Source: GCA-2862585 sp965277895
GTDB taxonomy: Bacteria > Bacteroidota > Bacteroidia > Flavobacteriales > UBA7312
Assembly (NCBI GenBank): GCA_965277895.1
Contig: CBDIDR010000001.1
Coordinates: 682,001 to 746,000 of the forward strand
Direction of reading: 5' to 3'
Length of the DNA: 64,000 nucleotides
Part shown: piece by piece, positions 59,502-64,000 of the stretch
How the letters are laid out: every line of letters starts with the position of its first letter
Position numbering within the stretch: the stretch's first letter is position 1
The notes under the pieces: model-generated
Database searches by the model: none
What the model was told of the DNA's origin: nothing
The model's input: the letters and a program-made list of their open reading frames with translations, nothing else
Translations under genes and position numbers: made by a program

Positions 59502-60053
59502 ATGAAGAAAGCAATATCACATGCTATTTTAAAAATTATGGGATGGAAAATCGTAGGAGATATTCCGTCTGTTAAAAAGTATGTGATTATACTGGCTCCA
59601 CACACTAGTAATTGGGATTTTATTATTGGTAGATGCTTTGGGTATATATTGGGTATAGAAGCAAAGTTTTTGGGTAAAAGTCAGTTGTTCAAATTTCCTT
59701 ATGGCTGGATTTTCACATTAATGGGTGGCATTCCAGTAGATAGAACTAAGCACAACAATTTAGTGTCTTTCGCTATTGATTTATTCAATAATAGAGAGGA
59801 ACTTGTCTTAGGATTAGCACCTGAGGGAAGTCGTTCAAAAGTAGATACCTGGAAGTTAGGTTTCTATCATATCGCTGTTGGAGCAAATATACCAATAGCC
59901 ATTTCTTTCTTAGATTACAATAAAAAAGAAGCTGGTGTAAAAACAATGTTTATACCAGAGGGTGAAATAGAAAAAGATTTAAAAAATATTGAAGACATTT
60001 ATAAAAATGTGCACCCCAAATATCCTGAAAAATATAACTCTAAAATTTTCTAA
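59502..60053 (+). CDS. PlsC-type 1-acylglycerol-3-phosphate / lysophospholipid acyltransferase-like protein
   Basis: This 183-residue protein has the acyltransferase H-x4-D motif (His34 to Asp39 in APHTSNWDF), a substrate-binding LAPEGSRSK block at about 104-112, and GGIPVDRT between them. It is shorter than standard PlsC and has no clear membrane span, matching a small Bacteroidota subgroup. The acceptor lipid is unknown. Its end overlaps the convergent lipoprotein gene by 4 nt. Confidence 0.9.
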   Translation: MKKAISHAILKIMGWKIVGDIPSVKKYVIILAPHTSNWDFIIGRCFGYILGIEAKFLGKSQLFKFPYGWIFTLMGGIPVDRTKHNNLVSFAIDLFNNREELVLGLAPEGSRSKVDTWKLGFYHIAVGANIPIAISFLDYNKKEAGVKTMFIPEGEIEKDLKNIEDIYKNVHPKYPEKYNSKIF

Positions 60054-61021
60054 AGAGCGTTGAGGATAATTTCCAGTTCAGCTTCAGTCACCTCTGTTAG
60101 AGAGCCAATAATTTCAATGTGGTTTTGAGTAATAGTTGCGTTTACAAGGGCATAAAAATAACTACCATTTGATTCTGAAATCACTACAAAACTGACATCC
60201 ATTCCTACAGGGGTAGAATAATTAGCTCCTAAATCAAAGGTTCCATCAGTATCGTAATCACTTAGGCTAGCTACAGAGTTAATATCATCGTAGTAGATGA
60301 AAACTGCAGAATTATCTCCGTTAAATGTATCGGGTAATACTACTTCAACTTGTGTTAGGGGGTCGCCAGAATTATAAAAATAGTCACAATTTATCCAGCC
60401 AATAGAGTCGATTTCAAAATCAAAACTAAACCAAAAATCCTGTTCAGTAGTATCGTTGCCATTAGTATTTGTGATAACAGTGTCATCTTCACTTTCGTCC
60501 CAACCAAATCCGCCTTGGTTATCAAAACTACCATCGAAGAAGTCCATTGGAACATACGAATTTGTTGGGATGCTAACTGATACGGGGTTGTTGTCATTAA
60601 TACTTAACTGCTGACCGTTTTGAGTCGGATTTAAATACACAATACCACCAGAAACTAAGAGTTCACCACTGTGCGTAAATGTTGGTTTATTCATCATCAT
60701 CATTTCTTTTTTAGTCAAAGCTTCTATTAGCTCAATTGTAATATTACCGCTGACTGCCGCTCCAGATGAATTCACAAAAGTATTAGCGTTAAATGAATAA
60801 GTAATTCCTTTGTTACTTGTAAACGTTTGACTTGAAGATGGGTTTATGTTAATAGTTTGTGTAGCATCTTCAATATTATCTTCAAAAAACTTATTTATAT
60901 CGCTTGTTGGAGTAGGGTTAATTGTTGACGGAATAACAATAACATCCGTTTCTTTTTCACATGAATAAAATGTAAATAAAGCGATAGATACTAGTGCGAA
61001 AATTGATAATGACTTTTTCAT
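60050..61021 (-). CDS. Lipoprotein, function unknown
   Basis: This 323-residue protein has a lipoprotein signal (MKKSLSIFALVSIALFTFYSC, Cys21). The mature region begins with a Thr/Pro/Asn linker, then a beta domain of a type common in Bacteroidota surface lipoproteins: TFVNSSGAAVSGNITIELIE, a Met-rich KKEMMMMNKPTF, and GELLVSGGIVYLNPTQNGQQ. A second, Asp/Asn-rich domain follows (about 185-323). I start at the ATG at 61021; an earlier in-frame start at 61054 lacks a good signal. Localisation to the outer membrane or cell surface is likely; function unknown. Confidence 0.78.
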   Translation of the reverse strand: MKKSLSIFALVSIALFTFYSCEKETDVIVIPSTINPTPTSDINKFFEDNIEDATQTININPSSSQTFTSNKGITYSFNANTFVNSSGAAVSGNITIELIEALTKKEMMMMNKPTFTHSGELLVSGGIVYLNPTQNGQQLSINDNNPVSVSIPTNSYVPMDFFDGSFDNQGGFGWDESEDDTVITNTNGNDTTEQDFWFSFDFEIDSIGWINCDYFYNSGDPLTQVEVVLPDTFNGDNSAVFIYYDDINSVASLSDYDTDGTFDLGANYSTPVGMDVSFVVISESNGSYFYALVNATITQNHIEIIGSLTEVTEAELEIILNAL

Positions 61022-61051
61022 AATGAATTGTTTTAGACTATAATAACCTAT

Positions 61052-61059
61052 CAAATTTA
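61052..61059 (-). promoter_or_regulatory. -7 promoter element (TAnnTTTG) for the lipoprotein gene
   Basis: Minus-strand TAAATTTG matches exactly, 31 nt before the ATG at 61021. It lies upstream of that ATG but would fall at or inside the longer start at 61054. Confidence 0.42.
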
Positions 61060-61100
61060 ATAAAATAATAATAAATTAATATTTGCCTAGAATTCCAAAA

Positions 61101-61133
61101 TGACAAAAAGCACCAATTTGGTGCTTTTTGTCA
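61101..61133. terminator. Bidirectional hairpin terminator
   Basis: A perfect 16-bp inverted repeat (61101-61116 with 61118-61133, one central base) has A-runs and T-runs within the arms. It separates the broken T9SS gene ending at 61158 from the lipoprotein gene and can terminate in both directions. Confidence 0.85.
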
Positions 61134-61157
61134 ACTAATTATTTTAAGCTGAAACGA

Positions 61158-61826
61158 TTATTCAATGATTAACCGTTTAGTCTCATTGATTTTGTCACTA
61201 ATAATTTGAATTAGATATATTCCACTTGATAATCCTCTAGAATCAAATGACAACTTACCTTGTTAAGTTGAGTAAGGTAAATTAATATTTTTACCTTGTG
61301 AGTCTAGAATATTAATTTTTGCGTTCTCAATTTCTTTTCCTTGAACAGAAAAGGCTTTATTAGCGGGGTTAGGGTAAATGCTAATCATTGAGGATTTATT
61401 GAAATCTTCATATTTAAGAGGTGAGCCAACTGTAAATTGAAAATTGATATTATCTCCAAAATCACCATCAAAATTTTATATAATGTAATTAGGGTGGGTA
61501 TACATTATTGAATCAATTCTTGTAGAGTCGTGTAAGTAAGTGTTACACGAAATATCCCATTCTCCGCACCCTTGGTCTTTGTTGGATGAGTTTGACACTA
61601 GGTTGTTTTTACAACGCATATTGTAAAGCATCAATACTTTTTCGATTGAGGCATTAGGAAGTACTGAAAAGTCAATGACGGTATCTCTAATTCCTGGTGA
61701 CCATTGATTTACGCCGTATGTTTGAGAATAGTTGAAAGATTCGATGACGATTGTGTCGCCGACTTGCTGTGCTTTAGTCGAAAATACAGAGTACACGACT
61801 ACACATAGTAGTAATATTTTTTTCAT
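61158..61826 (-). pseudogene. Broken T9SS cargo gene related to the peptide-N-glycosidase F N-terminal domain
   Basis: The frame from the ATG at 61826 runs 223 codons to a TAA at 61158 but is interrupted by TAA at 61476-61478 (codon 117) and at 61263-61265 (codon 188). The first part has a signal peptide (KKILLLCVVVYSVFSTKAQQ) and KDQGCGEWDISCNTYLHDS, the mark of flavobacterial secreted proteins with a PNGase F N-terminal-like domain. The part after the first stop reads SMISIYPNPANKAF, and after the second LSFDSRGLSSGIYLIQIIS: a T9SS type A sorting domain in the same frame. Family members are much longer, so a central domain also seems missing. A 116-residue product may still be made, but it would lack the sorting signal. 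Confidence 0.82.
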
Positions 61827-61834
61827 AGTTATAA

Positions 61835-61849
61835 GGTAATTTAATTACC
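61835..61849. repeat. Short palindrome upstream of the broken gene
   Basis: GGTAATT and AATTACC arms (61835-61841 and 61843-61849) lie just 9 nt before the ATG at 61826. It could be an operator or a leader hairpin; chance is also possible in AT-rich sequence. Confidence 0.25.
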
Positions 61850-61875
61850 CTATAAAAGTAAGCCTTTAAAACGAG

Positions 61876-61907
61876 AAATAAAAATGGCTTTTAAGCCATT
61901 TTTATTT
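61876..61907 (-). terminator. Terminator hairpin overlapping the icd stop codon
   Basis: A perfect 15-bp inverted repeat (61876-61890 with 61893-61907) includes the last codons of icd and its stop at 61891. A T-rich tail follows the GC-containing core on the minus strand. It acts as the icd terminator. Confidence 0.75.
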
Positions 61908-63117
61908 TCAATCCTTTATCTAAAGCGTCTAGGAAGTCTTCAGTAACAACGTAATGACTTTCGTTGAGGTCTTTTCCGTGTATACAAAGTGCTAAATCTT
62001 TAGTCATTGTACCACTTTCGACGGTTTCCACACAAACGTCTTCTAAAGTTTGGCAGAAGTCAATTAATGCTTGGTTGTTGTCCAGTTTTCCTCTGAAAGC
62101 TAATCCTCTTGTCCATGCAAATATGGAAGCAATTGGATTTGTTGAGGTTTTCTTACCTTGTTGGTGTTGTCTGTAGTGACGTGTTACAGTTCCGTGAGCA
62201 GCTTCAGCTTCCATAACATCGCCTTCAGGAGTTACAAGTGTAGAAGTCATTAATCCTAATGAGCCAAAACCTTGAGCTACAGTATCAGACTGTACATCGC
62301 CATCGTAGTTTTTACATGCCCATACAAAAGCACCATTCCATTTTAGTGCTGAAGCAACCATATCGTCAATCAAACGGTGTTCGTATATGATTCCAGCCTT
62401 ATCAAAATCAGCTTTGAATTCGTTTTGATACACTTCTTCAAAAATATCTTTGAAGCGTCCGTCATAGGCCTTGAGAATGGTGTTCTTTGTAGATAAGTAT
62501 AATGGCCATCCTTTCGAAAGTGCTTGATTAAAGCATGAACGTGCAAAGCCATAAATAGATTCATCAGTGTTGTACATGCTCATCGCTACACCGCCTTGTC
62601 CTTCGTATTGGTAAACTTCCCAAGATACTTCTTCGCCATTTTCAGGGGTGAAGGTCATGGTTAACTTACCTTTTCCTTTGATAACTGTATCTGTAGCTTT
62701 GTATTGGTCTCCAAATGCATGACGCCCAATACAGATAGGCTGTGTCCAGTTTGGAACCAGTCTTGGAACATTCTTACAGATAATAGGTTCTCTAAAAACA
62801 GTACCACCAACGATATTTCTGATAGTTCCGTTTGGTGAACGCCACATTTTTTTCAAGCCGAATTCCTCCACTCGCTGCTCATCTGGAGTGATGGTAGCAC
62901 ATTTAATACCTACTTTATATTCTTTGATAGCATTAGCAGCATCAATAGTGATTTGGTCGTCAGTATTATCACGACTTTCCATTCCTAAGTCGTAGTATTT
63001 AATCTCTAAATCGAGGTAAGGAAGTATTAATTTGTCTTTAATAAACTTCCAAATGATTCTTGTCATTTCATCTCCATCCAATTCAACTACTGGATTATCT
63101 ACTTTAATTTTGCTCAT
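61891..63117 (-). CDS. icd: NADP-dependent isocitrate dehydrogenase, dimeric eukaryote-like type
   Basis: This 408-residue TCA-cycle enzyme converts isocitrate to 2-oxoglutarate. It belongs to the type II homodimeric branch, shared with mitochondrial enzymes: VVELDGDEMTRIIWKFIKD at the start, CATITPDEQRVEEFGLKKMW, SPNGTIRNIVGGTVFREPII with the substrate-binding Ser and Arg residues, NYDGDVQSDTVAQGFGSLG with metal-binding Asp, and EAAHGTVTRHYRQHQQG in the NADP-binding region. Full length. A -7 element lies 29 nt upstream. Confidence 0.96.
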   Translation of the reverse strand: MSKIKVDNPVVELDGDEMTRIIWKFIKDKLILPYLDLEIKYYDLGMESRDNTDDQITIDAANAIKEYKVGIKCATITPDEQRVEEFGLKKMWRSPNGTIRNIVGGTVFREPIICKNVPRLVPNWTQPICIGRHAFGDQYKATDTVIKGKGKLTMTFTPENGEEVSWEVYQYEGQGGVAMSMYNTDESIYGFARSCFNQALSKGWPLYLSTKNTILKAYDGRFKDIFEEVYQNEFKADFDKAGIIYEHRLIDDMVASALKWNGAFVWACKNYDGDVQSDTVAQGFGSLGLMTSTLVTPEGDVMEAEAAHGTVTRHYRQHQQGKKTSTNPIASIFAWTRGLAFRGKLDNNQALIDFCQTLEDVCVETVESGTMTKDLALCIHGKDLNESHYVVTEDFLDALDKGLKIKMA

Positions 63118-63145
63118 AATTATTTTTATTCAAATTTTAAGTTTG

Positions 63146-63153
63146 CAAATGTA
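63146..63153 (-). promoter_or_regulatory. -7 promoter element (TAnnTTTG) for icd
   Basis: Minus-strand TACATTTG is an exact match, 29 nt before the icd ATG at 63117, in the 40-nt gap after the M16 gene. Confidence 0.42.
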
Positions 63154-63157
63154 CTAT

Positions 63158-64000
63158 TTAGTATCCGAAAACATCTTCTAAAGTCAGAAATTTTACTTCT
63201 CCATATTCTCTAAGAGCTTTTAGGTCTAAGTCTTCTTTATTTCCAAGTACTAATATGGTGTAATCTTTACCACTCATATAGCTATTATGAAAGTCTGTGA
63301 GTGCTGCCATGTCGAATTGTTCTATCGAATTATAGATGTCTTTTCTTGAATCATAGTCATAGCCTAAACGTTTAGCTGCTTCATAATTGAATAGGACTCT
63401 GTCTTTAGTAATTCTTTCGGTACGTATTTTCTGAATGACTGCATCTTTAGCATTTTCTAAATTGGCTTCAACTTCAGGAAGTTCATCTAGAAGTTCGTTC
63501 ATGCCAATCATTGCTTCTTTAAGTTTATCGGCTTGAGTACCAATATATGCCATTACATAATGGGATTTGTCCATTTCTCTTGGTGAGCTGTATGTGCTGT
63601 ATACCGAATAGGCTAAGGCTTTTGATTCTCTCAGCGTTTGGAATACAATACTACCCATACTTCCTCCGAAATATTCATTGTGTAATTTTACTAAAGGCAT
63701 ATTCTTTGCGTCGAAAGTTTCACCTTTTGAAACCATTAGTATTTCGGCTTGTTTCATGTCATAATCAACAACATAAACTGATGTTTTATTGATGTCTAGT
63801 TCAGCAAAATCATTGATTTCTGTTATTGAATTTAGATTATCTTTTAATGGGTGTAAATTCTGTACTGATTCTGAAGCGTCTTCAAAGGATTTTGGTCCGT
63901 AATACAACACCCTGTGCTCATAAGATGTCATGTTTTGAATGATATCAATTAATTCATCAGATGTTGTTGCCATAATTTCCTCGTCTGACAAGGTGTTTGT
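63158..64000 (-). CDS. M16-family peptidase, C-terminal part (start outside window)
   Basis: The open frame runs out of the right edge of the window without a start codon of good quality; a TTG at 63991 is internal. The 280 visible residues match the C-terminal half of a large M16 peptidase: RESKALAYSVYSTYSSPRE (the Arg/Tyr region of the last domains), GTQADKLKEAMIGMNELL, and a final YTILVLGNKEDLDLKAL strand. The H-x-x-E-H zinc motif must lie beyond the edge if the enzyme is active; many such halves are inactive partners. Cellular location cannot be judged. Confidence 0.85.
   Translation of the reverse strand, partial: TNTLSDEEIMATTSDELIDIIQNMTSYEHRVLYYGPKSFEDASESVQNLHPLKDNLNSITEINDFAELDINKTSVYVVDYDMKQAEILMVSKGETFDAKNMPLVKLHNEYFGGSMGSIVFQTLRESKALAYSVYSTYSSPREMDKSHYVMAYIGTQADKLKEAMIGMNELLDELPEVEANLENAKDAVIQKIRTERITKDRVLFNYEAAKRLGYDYDSRKDIYNSIEQFDMAALTDFHNSYMSGKDYTILVLGNKEDLDLKALREYGEVKFLTLEDVFGY

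Noticed and set aside
61476..61826. Reading the 116-residue frame as a complete short gene.
   Set aside because: The same frame continues past the stop into a T9SS sorting domain, so it is the front part of a broken gene.
1..64000. CRISPR arrays, tRNA or rRNA genes, insertion sequences, prophage or toxin-antitoxin genes.
   Set aside because: No regularly spaced repeats, no cloverleaf-like GTTCGA-containing segments in the gaps, and no transposase, integrase or phage-like proteins were seen.

Overview
The window is a gene-dense, AT-rich piece of a Bacteroidota chromosome, most likely Flavobacteriales. The evidence is a type IX secretion (T9SS) C-terminal sorting domain on a cargo protein, the T9SS regulator PorX, a bifunctional LpxC/FabZ enzyme, the DUF3822, DUF5522 and DUF2007 families, a long-form urocanate hydratase, and promoter elements of the Bacteroidota TAnnTTTG type. 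No tRNA, rRNA, insertion sequence, CRISPR array or prophage gene was found, and no gap longer than 300 bases lacks a gene.

Region 1 (1-15163, + strand) is a surface-polysaccharide cluster. In order it holds the end of a DegT-type sugar aminotransferase, two MOP-family flippases, a GT4 glycosyltransferase, two Wzy/ligase-like membrane proteins, a small Wzz-like protein, two more GT4 enzymes, a WecA/WbpL-like phosphosugar transferase overlapping a WbpM/PglF-like 4,6-dehydratase, a DUF1972-type GT4, and a WcaJ-like phosphoglycosyltransferase with its own good promoter. Genes touch or overlap, as in one long transcript. Two flippases, two polymerase-like proteins and two lipid-carrier initiating enzymes suggest two glycans or a layered cluster.

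Region 2 (15212-21331) holds envelope proteins: a 924-residue T9SS cargo with SprB-like repeats, a secreted TPR protein built from an internal duplication, a bidirectional terminator, a small Cys-rich lipoprotein and a beta-barrel-like protein.

Region 3 (21387-33795) holds pheT, recG, pdhC-pdhA (no pdhB), two small barrel-like proteins, hutU with a DUF5522 gene overlapping its start, a PLP-dependent desulfhydrase/deaminase, and a glucosaminidase with an unusual C-terminal domain.

Region 4 (33799-42079, - strand) is the lipid A operon: HD-domain phosphohydrolase, lpxD, lpxC/fabZ, lpxA, efp, rnhB and an 877-residue membrane-anchored propeller protein. PorX, TsaE, alanine dehydrogenase and a small membrane protein run the other way (42127-45688).

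Region 5 (45685-60053) is core metabolism and housekeeping: proline dehydrogenase, O-methyltransferase, M16 peptidase, a Cys/Lys-rich small secreted protein, the rsfS-ftsH-DUF2007-cdsA-psd operon divergent from birA, pyrE, a NUDIX hydrolase, coaD, rsmD, DUF3822 plus a pilin-like anchored protein, a RecD-like helicase and an acyltransferase.

Region 6 (60050-64000) holds a lipoprotein, a broken T9SS cargo gene related to the peptide-N-glycosidase F N-terminal domain with two in-frame stops, icd, and the C-terminal half of a second M16 peptidase cut by the window edge.

Functionally the window is dominated by the outer membrane: lipid A synthesis, phospholipid synthesis, O-antigen-like glycans, T9SS cargo and the T9SS regulator lie within 62 kb.
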